Source of the DNA: JBBQLG01 sp964251665
Lineage (GTDB): Bacteria > Bacteroidota > Bacteroidia > Cytophagales > Spirosomataceae
NCBI GenBank assembly: GCA_964251665.1
Contig: CAXUKO010000005.1
Coordinates: 124,001 to 188,000, forward strand
Length of the DNA: 64,000 nucleotides
Direction of reading: 5' to 3'
A program made the position numbers and the translations under genes. Below, one piece after another: positions 37,543-46,681 of the stretch. Position 1 is the first letter of the stretch. Each line of letters opens with the position of its first letter. The notes below the pieces were generated by a model. That model worked only from the letters and a program-made list of their open reading frames with translations. It was not told the origin of the DNA and did not search any database.

Positions 37543-38436
37543 TCAAACTGGGGATACACTCGAAGACGTCAAATTCCATACCACTCCTTTCGCAAAGGCT
37601 TTGGCGTGCGCAAACTGACCAGTCAGGAGGTAGCCAGCTAAATGCCGGGGTGCTACAAAACCGGCAAAAAAAGAGAGAAAAACAACCCGTTGAAACCAGG
37701 AGCAATGCCGACGCATGTAGAGAATGCGGTTACGGGTAAGGTAGTACGTTTTCAATGGATTAAACAGCCCTACCGAAACCGATTCTTTATGCAGGATGGT
37801 GGCAGTTGGCTGGTAGTGAATCAGATAACCGGCATCCTTAATCCGTTGCGACCAGTCCAGTTCTTCGTAATACAGAAAAAACCGCTCGGCAAACCGACCG
37901 ACTTTTTCCACCACCGTGCGCCGAACCATCATGGCGCAACCATGCGCAAAGTGAGTGGACCCGGCCTGATTGAAGGCATCATTATCGAGCTGCCGGTAGC
38001 CAATCGGCACGGCTGTACCCGTAAACATATTCATTGAACTGTAGCCCGCGTACTGAATCAGGGCAGGATTATCGTAGTACCGAATTTTCGGGCAGGTAAC
38101 CCCAATTTGGTCATCCTGGTAAAAGGGAGCAAGCAAATCGTTGATTAGTAATGGGTTAAGCTCCGTGTCGTTATTAACGATAAAGAACAAATCCCCTTTC
38201 GCTTCCTGCATTCCCAGGTTGTTTCCTCCCGCGAAACCTAAGTTTTCGGTACTTCTAATAACCCGCAAATGGGGGTATGCCTTCGGATCGATACACGTTT
38301 CCAGCGCTGGTTCTGATGCATTATCCACAACAATTAACTCGTAATTGGGGTACTTCAGTTGCGTGCAGGAATCAAGAAACTGCCGCGTAGTCTCGGCCTG
38401 ATTGTAGTTAATTGTAATAATGGAAACCAGGGGCAT
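37543..38436 (-). CDS. Family 2 glycosyltransferase, rhamnosyltransferase-like
   Basis: GT2 of 297 aa. The ATG at 38436 follows the stop of the sugar transferase gene by 5 bp and starts MPLVSIITINYNQAETT, the usual N-terminus of WbbL/RfbF-type rhamnosyltransferases; a GTG at 38463 would overlap the upstream gene. Further motifs are VVDNAS, GFAGGNNLG, FFIVNNDTE (metal-site region) and FFLYYEELDWSQRI. A basic C-terminal tail with a hydrophobic stretch (RVVFLSFFAGFVA) suggests membrane association. Rhamnose as donor is inference from family likeness only. Confidence 0.86.
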   Translation of the reverse strand: MPLVSIITINYNQAETTRQFLDSCTQLKYPNYELIVVDNASEPALETCIDPKAYPHLRVIRSTENLGFAGGNNLGMQEAKGDLFFIVNNDTELNPLLINDLLAPFYQDDQIGVTCPKIRYYDNPALIQYAGYSSMNMFTGTAVPIGYRQLDNDAFNQAGSTHFAHGCAMMVRRTVVEKVGRFAERFFLYYEELDWSQRIKDAGYLIHYQPTATILHKESVSVGLFNPLKTYYLTRNRILYMRRHCSWFQRVVFLSFFAGFVAPRHLAGYLLTGQFAHAKAFAKGVVWNLTSSSVSPV

Positions 38437-38441
38437 CTCCG

Positions 38442-39269
38442 CTAAACGTTCTCTTTCTGCCACAAGCTAAAGATAGTTTTGTAGATGATAGCCATGTCTT
38501 TCTGAAACGAAAACGTTTCGGCGTATTCGATGTCCAGATCGATACGCTCCTGTTCGTTCATAAACTCTTCACCCCGTCCCCTTTTTTCTACCTGCCACAA
38601 TCCGGTTAGGCCGGACGGGCCGGAGAAGCGTTTTACGGAGTAGTTAGTAGTTAATTTTTCGGCTTCATAGAGTGGTAGCGGCCGGTTTCCCACCAGCGAC
38701 ATATCGCCGATCAGAATATTAATCAGTTGGGGGAGTTCGTCGATGCTGCTGTTCCGCAAAAATCGGCCCAAACGGGTTACCCGGGGATCGTTGCGAAATT
38801 TAAGAAACTTAACAGCCCCTTCATTACTAAGCAGATACTGTCGTTCGCAAACGAAGCGGTCCTTATCAAACAGCAGTCGCTGGCAGGAAGTAGCCTGTTG
38901 CTGGCATGCTTCGCAGAGTAGCTTTTCAGAAGAATCCGATTCCGGTCCAGCGGGGTCGACAGCCGTTGTATCGCCGTAAATGTTCTGCGACGCCATTGCC
39001 TTCAGCAGTTGATCAGCCTGCGTGGACATGGTGCGGAACTTATACATGGAAAAGATGCGGTAATTAGCCCCTACCCGTCTGGAACGATAAAATACAGGGC
39101 CTTTTGAATCCAGCTTGATCAGCAGTGCTACAACGATCAGCAACGGACTGAGGAGAAGACAGGCTGTTAATGAGACAAGAATGTCGATAATACGCTTCCA
39201 CCAGGGCAGCCGGAAGCGAAAAGCGTCGGCATAGACAACACGATCTGACGATTTAGCGATACGGTGCAT
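38442..39269 (-). CDS. Polyprenyl-phosphate sugar-1-phosphate transferase (WcaJ/WbaP-type) with Cys4 insertion
   Basis: Initiates polysaccharide assembly by moving a sugar-1-phosphate to undecaprenyl phosphate. 275 aa: KRIIDILVSLTACLLLSPLLIVVALL (one membrane segment), GPVFYRSRRVG, MYKFRTM (75-81), then FRNDPRVTRLGRFLR (159-171), SSIDELPQL and GDMSLVGNRPLP (189-200). The distance from KFRTM to DPRVT is about 78 residues, far more than the 20-25 normal in the family; the insertion carries Cys119, Cys122, Cys129 and Cys141 (CX2C-X6-C-X11-C), suggestive of a metal site. First gene of the leftward operon ending at the flippase. Confidence 0.9.
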   Translation of the reverse strand: MHRIAKSSDRVVYADAFRFRLPWWKRIIDILVSLTACLLLSPLLIVVALLIKLDSKGPVFYRSRRVGANYRIFSMYKFRTMSTQADQLLKAMASQNIYGDTTAVDPAGPESDSSEKLLCEACQQQATSCQRLLFDKDRFVCERQYLLSNEGAVKFLKFRNDPRVTRLGRFLRNSSIDELPQLINILIGDMSLVGNRPLPLYEAEKLTTNYSVKRFSGPSGLTGLWQVEKRGRGEEFMNEQERIDLDIEYAETFSFQKDMAIIYKTIFSLWQKENV

Positions 39270-39605
39270 GGCTACGGTGGGAACGATATTTATAGCAGAC
39301 TACAAAGCTTGAGGTAAAGCCCCGGCAGTTCGATTAGGTTCATTTATTCATTGATTAAATGAACAAATTTAGTTGCCAATACTTCTGTAGTAAGTTAATG
39401 GAATAAGCCCAACTGCCACAAAAGATAGTATTCACAACTGTTTCTGCTGATTAGTGGTACATACGAACAAGCAGGTAGTTTCCGATTTTAACCTTTTGAA
39501 ACTTTATCAGGTAGTGCGTTCAATCAGTACTGAATGCAGTATACGATACTGCTTCCACGGGTATAGCAGTGGCCAATTACCACTACGGCATGGCCTTACC
39601 TGTTG
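39270..39605. other. Intergenic region upstream of the leftward polysaccharide operon
   Basis: 336 bp without a gene. It contains the promoter region of the operon that begins at 39269, the 3' flank of the receiver gene ending at 39606, a 27-bp dyad (39338-39364) and a small hairpin (GCAGTAT ACG ATACTGC, 39536-39552) that may help terminate the receiver transcript. Confidence 0.6.
39338..39364. promoter_or_regulatory. 27-bp dyad, operator candidate
   Basis: GTTCATTTA (39338-39346) and TAAATGAAC (39356-39364) are perfect 9-bp inverted arms around a 9-bp spacer. The site lies 70-95 bp before the sugar-transferase start, a fitting place for a dimeric regulator of the polysaccharide operon. Confidence 0.4.
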
Positions 39606-40073
39606 TTACTGATTGGAGTTGAGCGCACGAACCTGTTTTTCGCGGGGGGCATGAACAGGAATCAGGGTCGCTTCAAATTCTTCGGTCTTTGGCGACGTCC
39701 GACGAGCGACCGATTTAAGTTTTGCTTTGATCTCCAGCGGATTGAACGGCTTCGGCATGTAGCTATCAGCACCGGCTTCAAGACAGGCAATGCGGGTGTC
39801 ACTATCTGTAGCTTCGGATAGGACCATGATCGGAATCTGACTGATAGCCTTACTCATACGAATGAGTTTTATCAACTCAAATCCATCGAAAAAGCTGAGA
39901 TTTAACTCCGTGATGACAAAATCGAAGTGGGTTCCCTGAATAAGCAGTCGCACGGCTTCTTTGCCGGACGAGGCCACTGTGATGTCGAAATCGGCTTTTA
40001 ACGTTTGAGCCAGTACTGAAACAATGTGAGGGTTCTCCTCTACTACAAGTAGCCGGTGTGTAAGTTTTTTCAT
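39606..40073 (-). CDS. Single-domain response-regulator-like protein with Glu at the phosphoacceptor site
   Basis: Receiver protein of 155 aa with a 30-residue tail and no output domain. The fold markers are present: LLVVEENP at strand 1, VLSEAT (switch Ser/Thr) and MPKPFNPLEI (conserved Lys). At the phosphorylation position, where FVITDLN is expected, it reads FVITELN: Glu56 replaces Asp. The acid pair after strand 1 is Glu-Glu rather than Asp-Asp. Asp-to-Glu replacement often mimics the phosphorylated state, so the protein may be constitutively active or a partner-binding adaptor. It is isolated between two large intergenic regions inside the polysaccharide locus. Confidence 0.87.
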   Translation of the reverse strand: MKKLTHRLLVVEENPHIVSVLAQTLKADFDITVASSGKEAVRLLIQGTHFDFVITELNLSFFDGFELIKLIRMSKAISQIPIMVLSEATDSDTRIACLEAGADSYMPKPFNPLEIKAKLKSVARRTSPKTEEFEATLIPVHAPREKQVRALNSNQ

Positions 40074-40853
40074 ACGTGCAACTATTAACTTTTCTTGTTG
40101 ATCTGGTGTAGATGGTTGTCCAGTAAACTAAGTATTGGCACTAAGCCTCAATGTGTCAGTTTATTCCGTAATTCCTTGTAGTGACAGGCAAAAAACTCGT
40201 TTACCTAATTGTCACCATTACTATTATAACGTGGCATAGAAATTGCTAACAGGTCAATTATTTATAGTTAGTAGTTTCTCTCCAGTACGTTTATCTATAG
40301 TTTGCTACTACTATACTCCTTAGAATTGAAAAATGCGCGAAGGTCACTCTTAATCGCCCTATACAGCCCAAAAACTGCTATACAATGAGGTAAGTGTTGG
40401 CTGAATTAATCCCACTTTCTTGTTAATAAGCTTAAATCCAAGGTTATGCCTACCAGCATAATCATTTCATAACTGTTATTTGAAACTTTATTACGCTAAC
40501 ATATTTTGTTTATTTAGTACATTCATAAGAAACGTTCTATTTATTGTGGTTAAACTTTAATTTGTATACATAGCCTTATCGCGCTGTAATGACGGAGATA
40601 AATAAAGTCAATTTTCATTGACAACCAAAGAGATGAGCTACAGTACATTGATTACCAACGGATAATCAGATTAACCGGCATTTATCTACCTTTAAATTCC
40701 CCCGCAGGAGTGGCCAGGGTGTTTATTGGGTGGACAATTTCCTGAAAGTACGGCATTCATAGTACCACTTAGTAACTATGACCAGTAGCGCTAATCACCG
40801 TCTTAACGTTACAGACTGACAATAACTTCCTGCTCCATTACCATCCGCTGACT
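40074..40853. other. 780-bp AT-rich intergenic region
   Basis: Nothing coding is visible on either strand. The region must hold divergent promoters for the receiver gene (leftward) and the glycosyltransferase at 40854 (rightward). A small dyad GTCAAT-TTTC-ATTGAC lies near 40608. No tRNA-like cloverleaf was found by eye. A small RNA is possible but unsupported. Confidence 0.6.
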
Positions 40854-42083
40854 ATGTGCGAGTTACCCGAAAAAATAAATTTTATCCTGATAGCGCAGCA
40901 ATCGTGGGAAGAAAAAAATACGGGTAGTAATATTTGGGATATGGCTCAGATTCTGACCAAAAATCATCGGGTACTATTAATCAATCCCGCCATGGACTGG
41001 TCATGGCTCGTTGGCCAGGGCAGTAAAAGACGACAGGAACGCCGGGACTTCATCAACGAACATGATGGACAACACCTCATCGAGCTTCAGCCTGATTTCT
41101 GGTTGCTGAATCCACGGCACGTACTGGGTTCCTTTAACTGGCTACCCGACTCAGCACTGTATAACTGGTTAAACCACCGTAACGGCAGAATACTCGCCGG
41201 GGACATCCGCTCCGCCCTGAAGCAACTGAACTGGACGTCGTATGTCGTGATAAACGATAATGATATGCTGCGGGGCTTCTACCTCAATGAGCTTTTGAAA
41301 CCCCGGCTTTATATATACTACCTCCGCGATAATTTGCTGGCAACAACCTACTGGAACCGGCACGGTGGACGGCTCGAACCCGAGTTGATGCGTAAAATTG
41401 ACCTCGTCGCCAGTAATTCGACGTACTTAGCCAGTCAGGCAGCTCGCCACAACCCGCATTCGGTGTATATTGGACAGGGATGCGACCTGACCCTTTTCGA
41501 CCCGGATAAGGTGGCTGGAGAACCCGCCGATATGGCCCTAATACCCCGGCCCCGCATTGGCTATACGGGTGCCCTGACCACGCTCCGGCTGGATGCCAGT
41601 CTGATCGAAACGATAGCCACACGCCGACCCGACTGGCAGATTGTACTGATGGGAATGGCCGACGAGTCATTTCCCGTGGCGCGGCTTCAGCAGTTACCGA
41701 ATGTCATCTTTTTACCGGCCAAACCAATGGCGCAGGTGCCTGCCTACCTAGCGGGCATGGATGTACTCATGAATCCGCAGTTGCTGAATGAAGTAACGAT
41801 TGGCAATTACCCGCGTAAAATTGATGAGTACCTGGCGATGGGGAAGCCAGTTGTTGCGGTGAAAACGGACGCGATGACCCTATTTGACGAACATGTTTTT
41901 CTGGCCGATACAGCCGGTGAATTTATTAACGGGATCGAGATGGCCCTGAACGGTGCGGATCATTCATCGCCGGAAAAACGAATAGCCTTTGCACTTAGCC
42001 ATACCTGGGAGCATTCCGTCGGGCTTTTGCTCAACGAAATCAATGAATTATGTACACCACCTGAACAGGCTAAATTAAGGTAA
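40854..42083 (+). CDS. GT-B-type glycosyltransferase (TuaH-like)
   Basis: Glycosyltransferase of 409 aa with two Rossmann halves. The N-terminal half has NIWDMAQILTKNHRVLLINP and YYLRDNLLATTYW; the C-terminal half has PRIGYTGALTTLRLD, WQIVLMGM, VIFLPAKPMAQVPAYLAGMDVLMNP and the family end PRKIDEYLAMGKPVVAV, which binds the nucleotide sugar. This resembles teichuronic-acid TuaH and similar GT4-like enzymes. No membrane segments. The acyltransferase gene starts 2 bp after its stop, so the two are co-translated and may modify the same repeat unit. Confidence 0.86.
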   Translation: MCELPEKINFILIAQQSWEEKNTGSNIWDMAQILTKNHRVLLINPAMDWSWLVGQGSKRRQERRDFINEHDGQHLIELQPDFWLLNPRHVLGSFNWLPDSALYNWLNHRNGRILAGDIRSALKQLNWTSYVVINDNDMLRGFYLNELLKPRLYIYYLRDNLLATTYWNRHGGRLEPELMRKIDLVASNSTYLASQAARHNPHSVYIGQGCDLTLFDPDKVAGEPADMALIPRPRIGYTGALTTLRLDASLIETIATRRPDWQIVLMGMADESFPVARLQQLPNVIFLPAKPMAQVPAYLAGMDVLMNPQLLNEVTIGNYPRKIDEYLAMGKPVVAVKTDAMTLFDEHVFLADTAGEFINGIEMALNGADHSSPEKRIAFALSHTWEHSVGLLLNEINELCTPPEQAKLR

Positions 42084-42085
42084 AC

Positions 42086-42727
42086 ATGGGTTTTAAACAG
42101 TACATCGACGAGCGGCCCGCGCTGAAACAGTTTGTTCACCGGTTGCTCATTCCCCGCAATCAGGCCGTACCCCGGCGGTGGGTGAGTTGGTTTGTTAATC
42201 CACTCGTACACAAGCGGCATCGTAACTCTTCGGTTCGGTCAACGGTTCGGCTGGATGTACTGCCTTTCCGACAGTTTATGATGGGGAATGGCAGCCGGAT
42301 TGAAGATTACTGCGTGATCAATAATGGAGTGGGCGATGTGCTCATTGGCACCAACTCGCTGGTCGGTGTGTCTTCGGTGGTGATTGGCCCGGTCAGCATC
42401 GGCAACAACATCATCCTTGCCCAGCACGTCGTTTTATCGGGCCTGAATCATGGCTATCAGGATATTCACCTGCCCATCCGGCGGCAGACAGTCACGACCG
42501 CGCCGATTGTCGTAGAGGATGATTGCTGGATTGGTGCGAACAGCGTTATCACTGCCGGGGTAACCATTGGTCGTCATTCTGTAGTGGCCGGTGGCAGCGT
42601 CGTCACGCGGGATGTGCCGCCGTTTTCGGTGGTTGGGGGAAATCCGGCGCGCATTCTTAAACAATACGACCCAGCCACCAGACAGTGGGTAAAGCCAGAT
42701 CACATACTGGCTTCGTTGAACCGTTAA
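42086..42727 (+). CDS. Hexapeptide-repeat acyltransferase
   Basis: Left-handed beta-helix acyltransferase of 213 aa, WcaF/maltose-acetyltransferase type. Repeats such as VLIGTNSLVGVSSVVIGPVS run from about residue 68; the catalytic His is probably in LSGLNHGYQD; the CoA-binding end is DDCWIGANSVITAGVTIG and VVAGGSVVTRDVPPF, then GNPAR. It likely O-acetylates a sugar of the exopolysaccharide. Its stop codon overlaps that of the convergent polymerase gene: the four bases TTAA at 42724-42727 carry both TAA codons. Confidence 0.88.
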   Translation: MGFKQYIDERPALKQFVHRLLIPRNQAVPRRWVSWFVNPLVHKRHRNSSVRSTVRLDVLPFRQFMMGNGSRIEDYCVINNGVGDVLIGTNSLVGVSSVVIGPVSIGNNIILAQHVVLSGLNHGYQDIHLPIRRQTVTTAPIVVEDDCWIGANSVITAGVTIGRHSVVAGGSVVTRDVPPFSVVGGNPARILKQYDPATRQWVKPDHILASLNR

Positions 42728-44184
42728 GCGACTGCACCCGGCAGACCGGGCGCATCCCAGCGTCTGGCCGTGGTAAAGAGGGTAGTGCTGATAAAGACCA
42801 TCGTACTGGTTGGAAACTGACCCAGAATGGTGTTGGAATAGGCCATCAGAATAACGCCCATAAACTGAGCCAGCAGGGCAATCAGCAGGACCTGTAACCG
42901 CTTGTCTTTGACCCGCCAGACGTTGTAGGTGCCAATACCAACCAGGGCGAGCAGAATGCTGATGTACAGGGATACACCCACAATGCCGGTTTCCATCCAG
43001 ACAATTACGTAAGCAGAATCGGGCTGAATAATAGCCGCCCAGTGGTTAGGATTATACGTGGCGCCCGATACAGACGACGTGCCCAAACCAACGCCAAATG
43101 GCAGTGGGTCTAAGTAGGACTTTAACAACTTCTGGTTCTGAAGCCGCAGCACGAACGAAGGATCTTCGGTTGGCCGCAGTGCGGTTCGGATGCGGTAAAT
43201 CTGATAATTTCCGTTGCCAATGCTCGTAAAGAGCAAAAAGGCCAGTATGAGTAAGCCAACACAGCCCCCCACCAAGATTCGGATCAGATTGCGCTTGAGC
43301 AACAGGTAGAAGGGGAAGCCGCCGAACAGCACAAACAACGCACTGCGGGTACCGGTAACGGCAAATCCCCAGAAGAAAACCAGGGTTAGCAGCAGGAAAG
43401 CCAGCCGGTTGAACCAGCGCTGCGATTCAAGGCACAGAATAAGGCAAACTAACGTAGCACCGGCCATCTCGACACCAAACTGAGCCGCATCGGAATAGAA
43501 CGAGAAACTGCGCAGTTGCCCAAACAGCAGGTGCGTTTTTGCCCCCACGTTTATCAGCCAGGTCATTTCGCTCTCCGTCAGCCCGATGTACTGCTGCTTG
43601 AAGCCCCACAAAGCTGCAGCGAATGACCAGAAAAACCAGCTCACCAGAAACACCTTGATGTCGCGCCGGGTAATGTCGAGCACCGACACAATGACAACGG
43701 CACAGATCCACTGAAATGACAGGGTTCGGAACCGAATCAGCCACGACGCCCGGTCCGGCGTTTCCGGGTTAAAGAACTCCAGACAGGTGAAGGCTACCCA
43801 GACGATAACTAAATAAAAAGCCGGATTTTGAAGGCGGCTCCAGTCCATTTGCCGCCCATTCAGAAACAGGCCGAGCAGGATAATAACCAGAATGGCCTCA
43901 ATCACCGTCCCGATGGGAATGGGTAATTCGATTGGGAGAAAGTGGGCCACAATCGGGATCAGGTAGCTCACCTGTACGTACAGAAACAGGCCGAATTTAG
44001 GGTAAACAATAACGCCGATCAGGGTGGTAATCAGCAGGGGAACCAGCACAACCAGTACCGCCCCCTGAATGCCCCATACCCCAATCAGGCAGCCGGTTGC
44101 CAGCGCCGTGAGCAGACTGATGGTGCCAAACAGCCAGTACCGTCTCTCAAAGTAGTCCGGCAGGTTTATCGCTTGATTAAACAT
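42724..44184 (-). CDS. O-antigen ligase/polymerase family protein (Wzy/WaaL-like)
   Basis: Integral membrane protein of 486 aa with about 10-12 hydrophobic segments. A long periplasmic loop lies near residues 350-400 (PTEDPSFVLRLQNQKLLKSYLDPLPFGVGLG), where the Wzy_C signature falls. It joins repeat units into chains or ligates them to an acceptor. It follows a GT2 gene by 18 bp on the minus strand. With the flippase and Wzc-like protein it completes a Wzx/Wzy set. Polymerase versus ligase cannot be decided from the sequence; the polymerase role is favoured by context. Confidence 0.87.
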   Translation of the reverse strand: MFNQAINLPDYFERRYWLFGTISLLTALATGCLIGVWGIQGAVLVVLVPLLITTLIGVIVYPKFGLFLYVQVSYLIPIVAHFLPIELPIPIGTVIEAILVIILLGLFLNGRQMDWSRLQNPAFYLVIVWVAFTCLEFFNPETPDRASWLIRFRTLSFQWICAVVIVSVLDITRRDIKVFLVSWFFWSFAAALWGFKQQYIGLTESEMTWLINVGAKTHLLFGQLRSFSFYSDAAQFGVEMAGATLVCLILCLESQRWFNRLAFLLLTLVFFWGFAVTGTRSALFVLFGGFPFYLLLKRNLIRILVGGCVGLLILAFLLFTSIGNGNYQIYRIRTALRPTEDPSFVLRLQNQKLLKSYLDPLPFGVGLGTSSVSGATYNPNHWAAIIQPDSAYVIVWMETGIVGVSLYISILLALVGIGTYNVWRVKDKRLQVLLIALLAQFMGVILMAYSNTILGQFPTSTMVFISTTLFTTARRWDAPGLPGAVA

Positions 44185-44202
44185 AGTAAGCCCCTAACAT
44201 AA

Positions 44203-45039
44203 TTAACGCTGCGCGGCCGCATCCGCCGACAGCGAACGGTAACGGGCCGGATCAAATAACGACAACTGGGTGGTATTTTTCAGAAAGCGGTACACCAGAT
44301 AGACCCGGCGCAAAACGGTGTACGACAGTTTTCCGTAGTTCCAGTCGCTCCGAAAGGTGGCCGTACTGGGTTCGGCGGAGGAATTCATCTGATCAAAAAG
44401 CGTCGTGAAATCCGTAAAAAACAGTCCACGTCCCCCATTTTTGATAAACGAAAGACACATATTGAACTCCGTTTTATCGACATTGATCCCTTCGGCATAG
44501 CGGCCAAACTTCCCGGTGAAGGATTGCCGGCGCAGGTGCGGATGATCGCTGTAGTAGTAAAACTTCAGGTGGTTGGCATTCCAGAGGGCTGGCTTAAACA
44601 CCATTTCGGCAAACTTCCCGGCATACGGTTTCAGGTACGGATAAGCGAAATAGGCGTAAAACCGCACAATGTCCAGCCCGGCATCCTGATTCATCAGGTT
44701 CAGGGCTTCCTGAAAATTGGGCACAAAAGCGGGTTTAGGCACAAAATCCTCCTGCACGTACAGGGTATACGGCGTTTTCACGGCTGCCTGACCTTTGTTA
44801 ATGTTGTGGCCCAGACCACCGTTTTTAGGAGTTGTAATCAATTGAAAACCATACTGTTCGCTGGCTTCTTCCAGCACTGTCTGATGTTCTGCCCGGCTCC
44901 CATCGTCGGAAACGACAATTGCCCCGAACGAGCAGCCAAGATCGTCAAAGCGGGTGAGCAGCCGTTTCAGCGACGCGCTGCGGTTATAGTGGGTAATCAG
45001 TAACGTTACGTCAGCGAAATGGCAGGCATTGGTGGTCAT
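44203..45039 (-). CDS. Family 2 glycosyltransferase (paralogue of the one at 27516-28313)
   Basis: GT2 of 278 aa. The ATG at 45039 is preferred to a TTG at 45075 because the resulting start MTTNACHFADVTLLITHYNRS lines up with the start of its paralogue. Core motifs: VVSDDGS, TPKNGGLGHNINKGQ, YTLYVQEDFVPKP, YSDHPHLRRQSF, FGRYAEG. Downstream of a CHU_C protein gene (36 bp) and upstream of the polymerase (18 bp), so part of a three-gene leftward operon. Donor unknown. Confidence 0.86.
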   Translation of the reverse strand: MTTNACHFADVTLLITHYNRSASLKRLLTRFDDLGCSFGAIVVSDDGSRAEHQTVLEEASEQYGFQLITTPKNGGLGHNINKGQAAVKTPYTLYVQEDFVPKPAFVPNFQEALNLMNQDAGLDIVRFYAYFAYPYLKPYAGKFAEMVFKPALWNANHLKFYYYSDHPHLRRQSFTGKFGRYAEGINVDKTEFNMCLSFIKNGGRGLFFTDFTTLFDQMNSSAEPSTATFRSDWNYGKLSYTVLRRVYLVYRFLKNTTQLSLFDPARYRSLSADAAAQR

Positions 45040-45075
45040 ACGGGCAGGAAGCTGGTTCGGCTCAACACTAATCAA

Positions 45076-46419
45076 TTAACGTACCAGTAAAATGTGTCCT
45101 TGTCTACGAAAACTTTTCACCTGATGCGACCGGGCAAACTGATACCGGATTACCCAGGTGTAAACCCCGGCCTCACAGGGCTGGGCTGTATAACTGCCAT
45201 CCCAGGGGCGCTCCAGTTCATGACTGACAAAGATGACACTTCCCCAGCGATTATACACCGTCATCTCGAACTGCTGCAACCCCGAATTGGCGGCATCATC
45301 GTAATAAGCCCGAAATACATCATTGGCTCCGTCTGTATTGGGCGTAAATGTATCGGGGACGTACAGTTGCGGAAAGCCACAGTCCCGGCCGGTCAGCGTG
45401 GTAACGGTGAGTGTGTTGGAGACCGTACTACAGGCTGTATCCCACGGCGCGGCTCCCTGCGATACCGGAGCCCCCAGCAACCGGTAATAGGTTTTTCCCG
45501 TCGCCGAAGCCCGCAGGGTGTATACCGTTCCGCCGGCATCGGCAACCGTATGCCACGATAGGCTATCCTGACTCGCCTGCCACTGATAAGCCGGGGCGGG
45601 GTAGCTGGCCCCGAGCGCCGACCGTACTACTGCGGTATCACCTTCGCAGAGCGCCAGGGTGGATGCCACGTCATTCTGAAAACGAATCTGGAGCGGTGGA
45701 CGGCAGGGCCGGAGCTGAATATCATCGAGAGCCAGGTCATTGCCGCAACCACCGGGTCCGTTATTAATCAGTTTTATCACCACCGAATTCTGGCCGGGAG
45801 GCAGGGTGAATATCGTGGCATATCGAATCCAGGCAGGGGTATTGGTACGGGGTACCGAACCGGTATTTATGGTTCTGAGCACCTGCCCATTGGCCGACTC
45901 AACCCGCATGGTCACGTCGGAGTTAAGCGGAACGGGGGCGATAGCGTTGCAGCCATTGGTCGGCAGTGTGTTCATCATGTTGACTACCCAGATCGAAAAC
46001 TCGTAGGTAGTTCCGTAGCAAAGCCCCCGAACAGGTTGATTATAAAACTCGCCCGCGTCCTGGGCGGCATTGACGATCAGCATATTACCACTAACGTCGT
46101 TCGGCGTGTGGTCTTCCGGCAGCGTATGCCAGGTGCCATCGTAGCAGGTCGAACTCCCCGTAATCAGGTACTCCCCGTCGTTTGGGCATCGCCCCACATT
46201 GGTATAGGTTGTCTGACCTACCTGAAGCCGGTAGGGTCCATTGCTGCCAAAGGTCTGGTTAACGACCGCTCCCCCCAGAACGCCGGAGCAAAACTGCGCA
46301 ACACCGGTATGGGTCAGGCCGCAGAGCAGCCCCACGAACAACAGTAACCGGACTGTTGCCTTACCAGTAACGCTGGAGGAGTTTAACAGGGGTGCATGGC
46401 CCGTGGCTTGTAGGCGCAT
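45076..46419 (-). CDS. Secreted protein with gliding-motility C-terminal domain (CHU_C, type IX secretion)
   Basis: Exported protein of about 447 aa. The ATG at 46419 is favoured over a GTG at 46488; it yields a signal region ending LLLFVGLLCGLTHTGVAQ. The middle part has a jelly-roll-like N-terminal domain with many Cys (GRCPNDGEYLITGSSTCYDG, EFSIWVVNMMN) and an Ig-like segment (ALCEGDTAVVRSALG). The last 90 residues are a T9SS type B sorting domain: YVPDTFTPNTDGANDVFR, YNRWGSVIF and GVYTWVIRY. The protein should be secreted across the outer membrane and attached to the cell surface. As first gene of the GT2-polymerase operon it may be made together with the polysaccharide. Confidence 0.87.
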   Translation of the reverse strand: MRLQATGHAPLLNSSSVTGKATVRLLLFVGLLCGLTHTGVAQFCSGVLGGAVVNQTFGSNGPYRLQVGQTTYTNVGRCPNDGEYLITGSSTCYDGTWHTLPEDHTPNDVSGNMLIVNAAQDAGEFYNQPVRGLCYGTTYEFSIWVVNMMNTLPTNGCNAIAPVPLNSDVTMRVESANGQVLRTINTGSVPRTNTPAWIRYATIFTLPPGQNSVVIKLINNGPGGCGNDLALDDIQLRPCRPPLQIRFQNDVASTLALCEGDTAVVRSALGASYPAPAYQWQASQDSLSWHTVADAGGTVYTLRASATGKTYYRLLGAPVSQGAAPWDTACSTVSNTLTVTTLTGRDCGFPQLYVPDTFTPNTDGANDVFRAYYDDAANSGLQQFEMTVYNRWGSVIFVSHELERPWDGSYTAQPCEAGVYTWVIRYQFARSHQVKSFRRQGHILLVR

Positions 46420-46681
46420 CAGAAAAAATAAAAGCGTATTGATGATGGCAAACGGGCACGGCTTCAGGAAAGCCAGGCCCTTTACCACGTTCTCCTGCCT
46501 TTATTGACTTTACTTTGTGGGTTCGGTCACGCTGACGACAGCGCATCGGTGTACCTTTTCGACCGCATCCGGTCGGGCAGGCATTGTCTTTGCAGTACTT
46601 ATGGAACCCCTGCCGCACTCACTACACATCAGCAAGCCGATGACGATGACTATCCCTTCGCTCTATACAAACTGCTTTACC

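Noticed and set aside
40074..40853. Possible small RNA or tRNA in the 780-bp gap
   Set aside because: No cloverleaf, strong terminator or conserved motif could be seen.
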